Positions 1 through 7,824 are shown, counted from the stretch's first letter. The stretch: 11,094 bases of DNA from Lentzea aerocolonigenes (GCF_000955955.1 NZ_JYJG01000515.1:1-11094), one strand, 5' to 3'. The notes: a model not told the origin generated them from the sequence alone. Numbers and translations: made by a program.

Positions 1-684
1 CTTGAGCTCGAGGATCTCGCCGCGGGCGTCGACGGTGACCTTCTGGGTCAGGTCGCCCAGCGCGACCGCGGTGGTGACCTGGGCGATGTTGCGGACCTGG
101 GTGGTCAGGTTCTCCGCCATGTAGTTCACGTTGTCGGTCAGGTCGCGCCACGTGCCCGCGACGCCGGGGACCTTCGCCTGGCCGCCCAGGCGGCCGTCCG
201 TGCCGACCTCGCGGGCGACGCGGGTGACTTCGTCCGCAAAGGACGAAAGCTGGTCGACCAGGCCGTTCACCGTCGAGCCGAGCGTCGCGAACTCACCGCG
301 CAGGGTCTGGTCCGACATGCGCTTGGTCAGGTCGCCCTCGGCGACGGCGGCGAGCACGCGGCTCAGCTCGCTCGTCGGCCTCATCAGGTCCTCGACCAGG
401 CCGTTCACCGAGTCCGCGATCATCGACCAGCCACCGGCGGTGCCCGCGGGCGCCACCCGTTCGGTGAGCCTGCCCTCCTGGCCCACCGCCTGGCGGACCC
501 GGCCCAGCTCACCGGCGAGCCACTGGTTGCGCTCCGCGATCTCGTTGAACACGTCCGCGAGAGCCGACACGGGCCCGTTTCCCGGCACGACGAGCCTGCG
601 GCGGAAGTTGCCGTCACGCAGGTCTCTCATGGCGGAGAGAACCCGATCGAGGGTCGCGTCCGTCTCTTCGTTGGCCGTGGTCAC
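1..684 (-). CDS. Multi-HAMP cytoplasmic signalling protein, probably a hybrid histidine kinase (N-terminal part, cut by window edge)
   Basis: The reading frame is open from a GTG at 684 to the window edge (228 codons seen). The start is chosen because GGAGG (691-695 on this strand) lies 6 nt upstream. No signal peptide or membrane segment is visible. The protein shows repeated HAMP units: one near residues 13-75, one near 100-155 (AEGDLTKRM followed by [17 protein letters not shown]), and the start of another ending in [11 protein letters not shown] and GEILELK at the edge. Between them lies the linker [20 protein letters not shown]. This pattern is known from very long soluble HAMP-array sensor kinases of actinobacteria, related in layout to fungal group III osmosensing kinases (Nik1/Os-1). 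The kinase domains are not in the window, so catalytic activity is inferred. It is divergent from a SpoIIE phosphatase, which suggests a shared stress-signalling role. Confidence 0.88.
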   Translation of the reverse strand, partial: MTTANEETDATLDRVLSAMRDLRDGNFRRRLVVPGNGPVSALADVFNEIAERNQWLAGELGRVRQAVGQEGRLTERVAPAGTAGGWSMIADSVNGLVEDLMRPTSELSRVLAAVAEGDLTKRMSDQTLRGEFATLGSTVNGLVDQLSSFADEVTRVAREVGTDGRLGGQAKVPGVAGTWRDLTDNVNYMAENLTTQVRNIAQVTTAVALGDLTQKVTVDARGEILELK

Positions 685-789
685 TCCAAGCCTCCGTGCC
701 TCGGTGGTCGCAGCCAAGACTGCCACGTTAGGTTGGGAGCGAGGTAACTTGATGCCTCGATGCATGCCAACTACCCGCAGGAGGCCGTG

Positions 790-825
790 ATGATTCGGCC
801 GAGTGCGCTGGACAACAGCGGATGA
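790..825 (+). CDS. Possible 11-codon leader ORF overlapping the phosphatase start
   Basis: A perfect AGGAGG (779-784) stands 5 nt before ATG 790, which opens an 11-residue frame MIRPSALDNSG ending in TGA 823-825. That stop overlaps the phosphatase ATG (822-824) in an ATGA arrangement, while the phosphatase start itself has no good Shine-Dalgarno. The same frame could start at ATG 760 (21 residues) or GTG 787. The layout suggests translational coupling: ribosomes load on the leader and re-initiate on the phosphatase. The peptide itself resembles nothing I recognise and may have no function of its own. Confidence 0.4.
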   Translation: MIRPSALDNSG

Positions 826-2207
826 GCAGCACCGTGGGCATCGACCTGGACGGCTGGCAGCGCCTGGTGGACGGGCTCCGCGAAGCCGTTCTGGTCGTGG
901 ACCCCGCCGGGGTGGTGCGCGTGCGCAACGCCGCGGCCGCCGACCGGTTCCCCCGGCTGTGCCCCGGCGAGCGCTTCGACGTGCACGTCGCTGGGCGTCA
1001 GCACGACCTCGGCGAGGGCTGGAATGCCTGGTACTTCACGGACTCCGCGCTCGATCACGCCCATCTGCGGCTCGCCGGCGGCAGTTCGCGCCAGGACACG
1101 CTGAAGACCATCGTGCAGCTCGCGGCGGAGTTGCTGGGGGAGCACTGCGTCGCCGTCGTGCCCGCGACCCGCGATCGCCTGGAGTGGTGGCGTTGCGGTG
1201 GCGGCGAACCCACGGTGGCGCGCTCGCCACGCCGGGCGTCCACGATCTCCGAGGTGCTGACTGGCACGTCGACGCTGACCAGGATCACCTCTTTGGGTGA
1301 AGGTAACTGGGGAGTGCCGGAGGACTTCGGGTCTGCTCTGGCGGTGCCGCTGGGCGTCGGCGGCGCGCTGGTCGTGCTCCGGCACGGCGACTTCGCGCCG
1401 AACGACGTCGAGCGCATCCGGTTGTTCGGCAAGCACGCCGCGGTGGCGCTGGAGTCGGCGTCCCGGCTGACCGAACAGCAGCGCACGATCGACATCCTGC
1501 GCTCGGCGCTGCTGCCACTGCCGCTGCCCGAGATGCGCGGTGTGGAGATGGCGTCGGTGTTCATCCCGGCCCACCAGCGCGCGCTGGTCGGTGGCGACTT
1601 CTACGACGTGCACCCGCGCACGGACGGCTCGGCGACGTTCGCGCTGGGCGACGTCTGCGGCCACGGCCTGGAAGCGGCGGTCCACAGTGGACGCGTACGG
1701 CAGTCGTTGCAGGCGCTCTCGCTCGTCGAGACGAACCCGGTGCGGCTGCTGCACCTGCTGAACACCTCGTTGCGCGCCACCGGGTCCAAGCTCTTCACCA
1801 CGATCGTCGTCGGCGAGCTGGTGCCGTTGTCGTCCGGGGGAGCACGGCTCTCGCTCGCCTCCGGTGGGCATCCGGCGCCGCTGATCCTGCGCACGGACGG
1901 GTCGGTGCAGGAGGTCAGCGCGCCTGGTGCGATCGTCGGCATCCTGTCGGACGTCCGGTTCCACGGCGAGCAGGTCACTTTGGCGCCCGGCGACACGCTG
2001 GTGCTGTACTCGGACGGGTTCACCGAGGCACGCGCGCACACGGACCGCACGGAGCTGTTCGGCGAGCAGCGGCTGCGGACGGTGCTGAAGGAGTGCAAGG
2101 GGCTGTCGGCGGAGGAGATCGCGCGGCACTGCGAGGAGGCCGTGCTGAAGTGGCTGGACCGCGACGACCACGACGATCTCGCGCTGCTGGCCGTGCAAGC
2201 CGTCTGA
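822..2207 (+). CDS. PAS-like/GAF/SpoIIE-type PP2C serine phosphatase
   Basis: A 461-aa cytoplasmic protein. Residues about 10-60 look like a small PAS-type sensor (LREAVLVVDPAGVVRVRN). Residues about 92-215 look like a GAF domain, followed by a helical linker with TEQQRTIDILRSALLP (217-232) typical of the junction to SpoIIE domains. The phosphatase domain (about 240-461) has the expected acidic metal-binding motifs: GGDFYD (257-262), LGDVCGHG (275-282), ASGGHPAPL (346-354), YSDGFTEA (396-403) and DDHDDLALL (448-456). Such enzymes dephosphorylate Ser/Thr on STAS anti-sigma-antagonists in partner-switching systems, under control of the sensor domains. No STAS or RsbW-like kinase is in the window. 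The start at ATG 822 is the only in-frame ATG/GTG after the TGA at 750, and is probably coupled to the leader ORF. Divergent from the multi-HAMP gene. Confidence 0.93.
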   Translation: MSSTVGIDLDGWQRLVDGLREAVLVVDPAGVVRVRNAAAADRFPRLCPGERFDVHVAGRQHDLGEGWNAWYFTDSALDHAHLRLAGGSSRQDTLKTIVQLAAELLGEHCVAVVPATRDRLEWWRCGGGEPTVARSPRRASTISEVLTGTSTLTRITSLGEGNWGVPEDFGSALAVPLGVGGALVVLRHGDFAPNDVERIRLFGKHAAVALESASRLTEQQRTIDILRSALLPLPLPEMRGVEMASVFIPAHQRALVGGDFYDVHPRTDGSATFALGDVCGHGLEAAVHSGRVRQSLQALSLVETNPVRLLHLLNTSLRATGSKLFTTIVVGELVPLSSGGARLSLASGGHPAPLILRTDGSVQEVSAPGAIVGILSDVRFHGEQVTLAPGDTLVLYSDGFTEARAHTDRTELFGEQRLRTVLKECKGLSAEEIARHCEEAVLKWLDRDDHDDLALLAVQAV

Positions 2208-2241
2208 CCGCGGGCCGTGTGAACGAAATTCCCGGTACCAA

Positions 2242-2263
2242 GATTCATCGGAGGTTCATTCCA
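2242..2263 (+). promoter_or_regulatory. Candidate PHO box (two 11-bp direct repeats)
   Basis: Two adjacent 11-bp units, GATTCATCGGA and GGTTCATTCCA, place TTCAT exactly 11 bp apart (2244 and 2255). Actinomycete PhoP binds pairs of 11-bp direct repeats of GTTCAYC type, so this fits a two-unit PHO box, the first unit having A where G/T-T is usual. It lies 18 bp upstream of a possible -10 (TGGAAT, 2282-2287) which is itself 7 nt before the ATG of the next gene. The downstream product is an exported phosphoesterase-like enzyme, as expected for phosphate-starvation control. PhoP binding is inference. Confidence 0.45.
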
Positions 2264-2294
2264 TCCGTGCGGCGCATGGGCTGGAATCGGGCTC

Positions 2295-3911
2295 ATGGGG
2301 CATTCGCACGGTGATCACACGCACCACCACCACCACCACGAGGTGGAGCCGGTTGAAGGCAGCTGGCTCGACGCGGAGGACGACCGGCCGTCGTCGGTGC
2401 GGCGGCGCAACTTTCTCGCCGGACTGGGCATCGCGGCCGGTGCGGCCGCGGTGGGCAGCGGGAAGGCCGAGGCGCACGTCCCCGTCAACCCGTGGGGTGG
2501 CGGAGACCGCTGGCTCGCGGGCGACCACCACATCCACACGCAGTACTCCGACGACGGTCTCTACCCGATCGAGCATCAGGTCCGCAAAGCCCGCGAGTTC
2601 GGCTGCGACTGGGTCGTGATCACCGACCACGGTGGTCCCGCGCACCAGAAGTTCTCGATCGACCAGGTGACCCCGGACGTCGAACGGGCGCGCCGTGCGC
2701 AGCGAGACGTGCTGGTCTACCAGGGGCTCGAGTGGAACATCCCCAGCGCGGAACACGCCACCGTGTTCCTGCCGCCCGGCAGGCACACCGTCGACATCCT
2801 GAAAGCCTTCGAGCTGGCCTATGACAGCCGCATCGCCGGTGAGGGGGAGCCGCGTGCCCTGGCGGCGCTGCGTTTCCTGGAGGCGCAGGTCCTCTCCGGA
2901 CGGACCGAGATCGCGCTGATGTTCGCGAACCACCCGGCCAGGCGCGGCCTGGACAGCCCGCACGAGCTGCGCGGCTGGCGGGACGCGGCACCGGGCGTCG
3001 CGGTCGGGATGGAGGGTGCGCCGGGACATCAGGCGGCCGGCATTCCGAAGTCGGCGGGCGGCCCCGGCCGGGCACGCGGTTACTACGACCTCACCGCACC
3101 GCTGGCCGACTCGTGGCCCGGTTATCCGGCGGAGTCCTACCGCACGCACGGTGGCTTCGACTGGATGACCGCGAAGGTCGGAGGCCTGTGGGACGCGATG
3201 CTCGCGGAGGGCCGGCCGTGGTGGATCACGTCGAACTCGGACGTGCACGCGGTCCACGAGGACACGCTCGTCCCGGGCAGCCAGGACTACCACCAGACCG
3301 GCAGCAGGGGCGCGCCGGTCGACACCGGGGTGAAGCAGGTCCCGTACAGCGACTTCTTCCCCGGCCAGTACGGCGCGACGGTCGTGGGTGCCCGATCGCG
3401 GTCCTATGTGGACATCATGCGCGGGCTGCAGTCCGGCAAGGTGTTCGCGACGCACGGCCGGTTGATCCAGGGCCTGGAACTGCGCGTGCGGACTCGTGAC
3501 GACCTGCGCGGTGTGACGCTGGGCGGGCGGACGTTCATCCGGCGCGGCGGCGACGTCGAGGTGACGTTCGAGATCGACCGCCCGTCCGGTCCGAACGCGT
3601 CGGGCGCCACGCCCGTGCTGGCCAAGGTCGACCTGATCTCCGGGCCGGTGACCGGTCCCTGCGCCGACCGGGATCTGTTCCTCGCGCCGGAGACCTCGGT
3701 GGCGAAGACGTTCGAGGTGCCGCGCAAGGGCAAGATCCGGTTCACGCACACGTTCAAAGGTGTCGAGCGCTCGTTCTACCTGCGGTTGCGGGGAAGCGAC
3801 GGCAAGCGCCTGACGTCCGCCGGTGACCCGATCATCGACGAGGTCGCGAACTCGGACCCGTGGGCCGACCTGTGGTTCTACGCCAATCCCGTGTTCGTCG
3901 ACGTGATCTGA
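2295..3911 (+). CDS. Tat-exported PHP-domain metallo-phosphoesterase with His-rich N terminus
   Basis: A 538-aa protein. Residues 3-15 hold nine histidines, six of them consecutive (10-15, six CAC codons at 2322-2339). A twin-arginine signal follows: RRRNFLAGLG (36-45), an Ala/Gly-rich core, and a likely AEA cleavage site near 58-60. The mature part opens with a PHP domain: HIH (79-81), TDHGG (110-114), E146, H154, NHP (212-214) and SNSDVH (313-318) supply the multi-metal centre that hydrolyses phosphate esters. The C-terminal part (about 400-538) looks beta-rich and may be a binding module. The fold is folded in the cytoplasm with its metals and then exported, by Tat logic. Substrate unknown. 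The ATG at 2295 has no Shine-Dalgarno, and a TGGAAT hexamer 7 nt upstream allows a leaderless transcript. A PHO-box-like repeat upstream suggests phosphate control. Confidence 0.88.
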   Translation: MGHSHGDHTHHHHHHEVEPVEGSWLDAEDDRPSSVRRRNFLAGLGIAAGAAAVGSGKAEAHVPVNPWGGGDRWLAGDHHIHTQYSDDGLYPIEHQVRKAREFGCDWVVITDHGGPAHQKFSIDQVTPDVERARRAQRDVLVYQGLEWNIPSAEHATVFLPPGRHTVDILKAFELAYDSRIAGEGEPRALAALRFLEAQVLSGRTEIALMFANHPARRGLDSPHELRGWRDAAPGVAVGMEGAPGHQAAGIPKSAGGPGRARGYYDLTAPLADSWPGYPAESYRTHGGFDWMTAKVGGLWDAMLAEGRPWWITSNSDVHAVHEDTLVPGSQDYHQTGSRGAPVDTGVKQVPYSDFFPGQYGATVVGARSRSYVDIMRGLQSGKVFATHGRLIQGLELRVRTRDDLRGVTLGGRTFIRRGGDVEVTFEIDRPSGPNASGATPVLAKVDLISGPVTGPCADRDLFLAPETSVAKTFEVPRKGKIRFTHTFKGVERSFYLRLRGSDGKRLTSAGDPIIDEVANSDPWADLWFYANPVFVDVI

Positions 3912-3916
3912 TCACG
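3902..3916. repeat. 15-bp perfect palindrome at the end of the PHP gene
   Basis: CGTGATC and GATCACG flank a single T, giving a perfect 7-1-7 inverted repeat that spans the PHP stop codon. It covers the expected -35 region of the channel gene promoter (-10 at 3935-3940), so it could be an operator. Half of it is coding, so chance is possible. A second weaker hairpin (AGTCC 3921-3925, GGACT 3931-3935) follows, without a U-run. Confidence 0.35.
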
Positions 3917-3934
3917 CGGCAGTCCCTTCCGGAC

Positions 3935-3940
3935 TAGGTT
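3935..3940 (+). promoter_or_regulatory. Candidate -10 box of a leaderless promoter for the channel gene
   Basis: TAGGTT fits the actinobacterial TANNNT -10 pattern and is followed by exactly 7 nt and then GTG 3948, which is the classic geometry of a leaderless mRNA. No convincing -35 is seen. There is no Shine-Dalgarno at a useful distance from ATG 3954, so this promoter favours the GTG start. Confidence 0.4.
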
Positions 3941-3947
3941 GGCCTGC

Positions 3948-4547
3948 GTGTCAATGAAGCGCGAGCCCGACCGCATGGTCCTGTTCACCGACGCCGTGGT
4001 CGCCATCGCGATCACGCTGCTGGTGCTGCCGTTGGTGGAGATCATCTCCGAACCGGGTGCCGGGCATCCGTCCGAGCTGGTCTCCCACCACTGGCCGCAG
4101 ATCTTCAGCTTCCTGCTGAGCTTCGCCGTGATCGCGCAGCTGTGGATGGCGCACCACCGGACCTTCGAGAACATCCGCGAGTACACCCCACCGTTGATGT
4201 TGCTGAACATGGCGTGGGTGCTCACGATCGTCGTGCTGCCGTTCCCGACCGGGCTGGTGGGCGAGTACGGCAGCGACATGTTCACGCAGTTCTTCTACGT
4301 CGGCACGATCCTGGCCAGCAGCGCGCTGCTGAGCGCGATGACGCTCCTCGTGCACCGGGACAACCTGACCCGGCGCGTGGTGATCGCGGCCGTGACACCG
4401 CCGGCGCTGCTGCTGATCGCGCTGGCGCTGGCTCCGCTGATCAACTACTGGGGCCTGCTGCTGATGTTGTTGCAGCCGGTGACGTCGCGGCTGATCGCAC
4501 CCCGCGACCTGGAATTGCAACGTTCGGAGCGGGCCGGACGAATCTGA
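3948..4547 (+). CDS. TMEM175-family (DUF1211) membrane ion channel
   Basis: A 199-aa integral membrane protein. It opens with the family signature R-x-x-x-F-S/T-D in the first helix: R9, then FTD at 13-15, leading into [16 protein letters not shown]. Six hydrophobic segments can be drawn near residues 13-32, 50-68, 83-100, 113-134, 143-165 and 166-182, matching single-repeat prokaryotic TMEM175 proteins. Known members form tetrameric potassium-permeable channels. The usual Ser of FSD is Thr here. Starts at TTG 3939 and ATG 3954 are possible; GTG 3948 is chosen for the leaderless promoter geometry. The next gene starts 4 nt after the stop, so the two are almost certainly co-transcribed and translationally coupled. 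Confidence 0.85.
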   Translation: MSMKREPDRMVLFTDAVVAIAITLLVLPLVEIISEPGAGHPSELVSHHWPQIFSFLLSFAVIAQLWMAHHRTFENIREYTPPLMLLNMAWVLTIVVLPFPTGLVGEYGSDMFTQFFYVGTILASSALLSAMTLLVHRDNLTRRVVIAAVTPPALLLIALALAPLINYWGLLLMLLQPVTSRLIAPRDLELQRSERAGRI

Positions 4548-4551
4548 GGGC

Positions 4552-7236
4552 ATGGCAGGCGAGAGTCCGCGGCGGGTCTTCATCAGTCACACGTCGGAGC
4601 TGCGCAGGTATCCGGCGGACGGGTCGTTCGTCGCGGCTGTCGAGTCCGCCATCGCGCGTGCGGGCGACGCCGTGGTCGACATGGCCTACTTCGCCGCACG
4701 CGATCAGGCTCCGGCCGAGGTGTGCCGGGCGGCGGTGGCGAAAGCGGACGTGTACGTCCTCGTCGCCGGGTTCCGCTACGGCACCCCGGTGCGGGACCGG
4801 CAGGAGCTGTCGTACACCGAGCAGGAGTTCGAGGTCGCCACCGAACTCGGGTTGCCGCGGTTGGTGTTCCTGCTCAGCGAGGACGTTGACGGGCCGTCCG
4901 GTCTGTTCCGCGACCTGCAGTACGGTGCTCGCCAGGAAGGGTTCCGGCAGCGCCTGAACGACAGCGGAGTGACGGCGGCCGTCGTGTCGTCAGCGGGTGA
5001 ACTCTCAGCAGCGGTGCTGCACGCACTCACCGAACTACCTCGCCCGCAGGTTGGTGTGGCGACCAAGGTCTGGAACGTGCCGGGCAGGTCCGAGGGGTTC
5101 GTCGGCCGCGAAGATCTGCTGGCCGAGTTGCGAGCCGTGTTGACCGGGGACGGCCCTGCCGTGGTGCGGGCGATCCACGCCATGGGTGGGGTCGGTAAGA
5201 CCGTCACGGCGATCGAGTACGCGCATCGGTTCGGCGACGACTACGACGTGGTGTGGTGGGTGCCCGCCGAACGGCTGGAGCTCATCCCTGAGCGGCTGGC
5301 CGAACTGGCGCAGGCGTTGCGGCTCGTTGCGCCGGACGAACCGGTCGAAGTGGCCCTGGCCAGGGTGCTCGGGTATCTGCGCGAAACGGCGAGGTCCTTG
5401 GTGGTGTTCGACAACGCCGATGACCCCCATGGCCTGACCAGGTTCCTGCCGGGCGGCGCTGCCCGCGTGCTGATCACCTCTCGCTGTCCGGACTGGCACG
5501 GTGTCGCCACCGAGGTCGAGGTCGCTGTGTTCACCCCCGGCGAGTCCACAGCGTTGTTGCAGGCGCGGGTTCCCGGACTGGACGACGAGGACGCGCGGAA
5601 GATCGGGACGGCGCTGGGGCATCTACCGCTCGCGCTGGACCACGCCGCCGCGTTGCTCACCGACGGCACTTTGACGCCCGAGAAATACCTGACGCTTCTG
5701 GAAGTTCGAGCTGCCGAGCTTCTGCAACACGGACAGCTTCCCGTCGCCGCGTCGTGGTCGGTCGCTTTCGATGCCCTTGCCACCAAGGACCCTGCCGGGC
5801 TGCAGCTGCTGACCCTGCTGGCGTGGCTGGCGCCGGAACCCGTTCCGCTGACCTTGTTCACTGACCACCCGCAACTGCTGCCGGAGCCGCTCGCCACGAC
5901 CGCCGCTGACCCGCTTGCATTCGCCGCCACCCTGCGTGGGCTGAAACATCGCGCGTTGGCCAGGGTCGACACCGGCACCGTTCTGCTGCACCGGATTCCC
6001 AGCGCCCTTCTTCGCGGGTCGATCGACCAGGGCGAGCGAGTGGCAACACCGGAACGCGGATGGCCCGTTAACGCCCTGCGACTGCTTCGCAAAGCAGCGC
6101 CTGGGGACCCGTGGGACAACCCGAACGTATGGCCTGCGTGGCAGCGGCTACTGCCTCACATCCTGACTGCCACCGCGAAGGACCGTTCTGTTCACCTCGC
6201 TTCGGAGTTCGATGAGCTCGCTTGGCTTCTGGATCGCACGTCGCTCTTCCTCCTCACCAGGGGCCAGTCAGGTCAGGCATTGGAGTCCGCACGACGGGCA
6301 TATGACCTCAAGCGGCACCACCACGGCGATGATGGTCCGGGCATTCTCGTCTATGCGAACAACCTCTCGATCGTGTTGAGGAGTCTTGGGCAGTACCGCG
6401 AGGCACGGGAGCTGAACGAGGATTCACTAGAGCGCTGTCGCCGCGTGCTTGGTGATGATCACCCCAATACCCTTTTGTCAGCAAACAGCCTTGGCGTCAG
6501 CCTGTCGTGGCTGCGGGAGTACGCGGCGTCGCGGGATTTGCACGAGGACACGCTTGCGCGGCGCCGTCGTGTGCTTGGTGATGATCACCCCGACACCCTT
6601 TTGTCAGCCAACAATCTGGCCGTCAGCCTGGCAGGGCTGGGGGAGTACGCGGCGTCGCGGGATTTGCACGAGGACGCGCTTGCGCGGCGCCGTCGTGTGC
6701 TTGGTGATGATCACCCCGACACCCTTTTGTCAGCCAACAATCTGGCCGTCAGCCTGGCAGGGCTGGGGGAGTACGCGGCGTCGCGGGATTTGCACGAGGA
6801 CACGCTTGCGCGGCGCCGTCGTGTGCTTGGTGATGATCACCCCGACACCCTTTTGTCAGCCAACAATCTGGCCGTCAGCCTGGCAGGGCTGGGGGAGTAC
6901 GCGGCGTCGCGGGATTTGCACGAGGACGCGCTTGCGCGGCGCCGTCGTGTGCTTGGTGATGATCATCCCAACACTCTTTTGTCAGCCAACAACCTCGCTG
7001 TCAGCCTGTGGCAACTGGGGGAGTACGCGGCGGCGCGGGACTTGTACGAGGACACCTTCAGACGGCGTCGAGCGGTCCTCGGAGATGACCACGAGGACAC
7101 ACTCGAGTCCGCCCGCAACCTCGCTCACGACTTGCGGGAGCTGGGAGAGCACGACAAGGCCCGAGAACTTCAGCAGTGGGCCGAGGAGCGCGAGAGCGGT
7201 GTCAGCGAACCCCGTGAGGGCGGAACTGAACGCTGA
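4552..7236 (+). CDS. NLR/STAND-type protein: DUF4062, NB-ARC ATPase, C-terminal TPR array
   Basis: An 894-aa protein. Residues about 6-115 are DUF4062 ([60 protein letters not shown]); its opening resembles TIR-like folds, so it may be the effector. The NB-ARC part has a P-loop GGVGKT (212-217), Walker B-like LVVFDNADD (283-291), LITSR (307-311), a GLPL-type [12 protein letters not shown] (355-366) and an MHD-like LHRI (479-482). A helical region leads to seven 42-residue TPRs (592-885), the likely sensor. Family logic: ligand binding by the repeats drives ATP-dependent oligomerisation and effector activation, often in antiphage defence or cell-death pathways; no target is evident. ATG 4552 sits only 1 nt after GAGGG, so translation probably relies on coupling to the channel gene 4 nt upstream. 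The 3' end overlaps the convergent alkB by 35 bp. The repeat part uses many codons ending in T or A, unlike its neighbours. Confidence 0.92.
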   Translation: MAGESPRRVFISHTSELRRYPADGSFVAAVESAIARAGDAVVDMAYFAARDQAPAEVCRAAVAKADVYVLVAGFRYGTPVRDRQELSYTEQEFEVATELGLPRLVFLLSEDVDGPSGLFRDLQYGARQEGFRQRLNDSGVTAAVVSSAGELSAAVLHALTELPRPQVGVATKVWNVPGRSEGFVGREDLLAELRAVLTGDGPAVVRAIHAMGGVGKTVTAIEYAHRFGDDYDVVWWVPAERLELIPERLAELAQALRLVAPDEPVEVALARVLGYLRETARSLVVFDNADDPHGLTRFLPGGAARVLITSRCPDWHGVATEVEVAVFTPGESTALLQARVPGLDDEDARKIGTALGHLPLALDHAAALLTDGTLTPEKYLTLLEVRAAELLQHGQLPVAASWSVAFDALATKDPAGLQLLTLLAWLAPEPVPLTLFTDHPQLLPEPLATTAADPLAFAATLRGLKHRALARVDTGTVLLHRIPSALLRGSIDQGERVATPERGWPVNALRLLRKAAPGDPWDNPNVWPAWQRLLPHILTATAKDRSVHLASEFDELAWLLDRTSLFLLTRGQSGQALESARRAYDLKRHHHGDDGPGILVYANNLSIVLRSLGQYREARELNEDSLERCRRVLGDDHPNTLLSANSLGVSLSWLREYAASRDLHEDTLARRRRVLGDDHPDTLLSANNLAVSLAGLGEYAASRDLHEDALARRRRVLGDDHPDTLLSANNLAVSLAGLGEYAASRDLHEDTLARRRRVLGDDHPDTLLSANNLAVSLAGLGEYAASRDLHEDALARRRRVLGDDHPNTLLSANNLAVSLWQLGEYAAARDLYEDTFRRRRAVLGDDHEDTLESARNLAHDLRELGEHDKARELQQWAEERESGVSEPREGGTER
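6325..7206 (+). repeat. Seven tandem 126-bp TPR units, the central ones nearly identical
   Basis: Units begin at 6325, 6451, 6577, 6703, 6829, 6955 and 7081, each encoding 42 residues of the type [18 protein letters not shown] plus [12 protein letters not shown]. Units 6577, 6703 and 6829 differ from one another at one base only, an A/G that makes Thr or Ala (6676 g, 6802 a, 6928 g; also 6550 a). Positions 6515-6713 and 6767-6965 are identical over 199 bp at a 252-bp offset, so the array probably grew by duplication of a two-unit block. The outer units are diverged. Confidence 0.97.
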
Positions 7237-7810
7237 TTCTGGGGCCGACGACCTTCGAGGTCTTCGGGATCGCGTGCTCCCAGGTGCGTTGGCACGAGCC
7301 GCCCATCACGAGCAGGTCGCCGTGCCCCAGCGCGTACTTGTGGGTTTCGCCGCCGCCACGTGGCCGCAGCAGGAGTGCCCGGGGCGTGCCGACGCTGACG
7401 ATCGCGACCATCGTGTCCTCGGTCTGACCGCGGCCGATCGTGTCGCCGTGCCACGCCACGCTGTCCCGGCCGTCGCGGTAGTAGCAGAGGCCCGCGGTGG
7501 TGAACGGCTCCCGAAGCTCGGGCAGGTAGTGCTGAGTGAGCGTGTCGCGGGCGGTGTTCAGCACGTCGAACGGCAGGCGGCCGCTGTAGAAGCAGAGCAG
7601 GCGCGGCACGTCGACCACGTTGTCGTACATCTGCCGGCGCTCGGCCCGCCACGGCACCTCGGCGACGAGCTGGTCGAAGACGGCGTCGGCGCCCGCGAGC
7701 CAGCCCGGCTGCACGTCAATCCACGCGCCGTGGCCCAGCTCGGTGCGGCGCGGGGCAAGCGGGGTCAGTGCGGGCTCCGCTTCCAGGTCGAACAGTGATC
7801 CCTGGCGCAT
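7202..7810 (-). CDS. alkB: AlkB-type 2-oxoglutarate/Fe(II) DNA-repair dioxygenase
   Basis: A 202-aa cytosolic enzyme that oxidatively removes alkyl groups from damaged bases. The iron triad is H121, D123 (AWHGD, 119-123) and H179 (WEHAIPK). R191 and R197 (PRISVQFR) supply the 2-oxoglutarate arginine region. [13 protein letters not shown] matches the actinobacterial/ABH2-like branch. The Asn of the usual N-x-Y motif before it appears to be Cys109 (CYY). ATG 7810 is chosen because a TANNNT hexamer (TATGCT) ends 7 nt before it; ATG 7822 would add four residues. A LexA-box-like site lies just upstream of that -10, implying SOS induction. The tail overlaps the convergent NLR gene by 35 bp. Confidence 0.92.
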   Translation of the reverse strand: MRQGSLFDLEAEPALTPLAPRRTELGHGAWIDVQPGWLAGADAVFDQLVAEVPWRAERRQMYDNVVDVPRLLCFYSGRLPFDVLNTARDTLTQHYLPELREPFTTAGLCYYRDGRDSVAWHGDTIGRGQTEDTMVAIVSVGTPRALLLRPRGGGETHKYALGHGDLLVMGGSCQRTWEHAIPKTSKVVGPRISVQFRPHGVR

Positions 7811-7817
7811 GCCCAGC

Positions 7818-7823
7818 AGCATA
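7818..7823 (-). promoter_or_regulatory. Candidate -10 box for alkB (leaderless)
   Basis: TATGCT on the minus strand is followed by 7 nt and ATG 7810, the same geometry as for the channel and tetR genes. The SOS-like box at 7825-7840 fills the spacer between this -10 and the expected -35, a position that would block RNA polymerase. Confidence 0.4.
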
Positions 7824-7824
7824 A

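Noticed and set aside
131..790. 219-codon plus-strand frame opposite the HAMP gene
   Set aside because: Ser/Arg/Thr-rich shadow; the minus strand encodes clear HAMP repeats with a good ribosome site.
771..2198. 475-codon open frame on the minus strand across the SpoIIE phosphatase
   Set aside because: Arg/His/Gln-rich composition of a GC-rich shadow frame; the plus-strand protein has all family motifs.
2256..3749. 497-codon minus-strand open frame across the PHP gene
   Set aside because: Low-complexity Arg/Val/His composition, no recognisable domain, opposite a well-supported gene.
6325..7206. CRISPR-like array from the regular 126-bp spacing
   Set aside because: No unique spacers; the units are contiguous coding TPR repeats in frame.
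6449..7798. Plus-strand 449-codon frame with a striking repeated Trp/Arg/Cys-rich 42-residue unit
   Set aside because: The repetition is the TPR DNA repeat read in another frame, and its tail is antisense to alkB.
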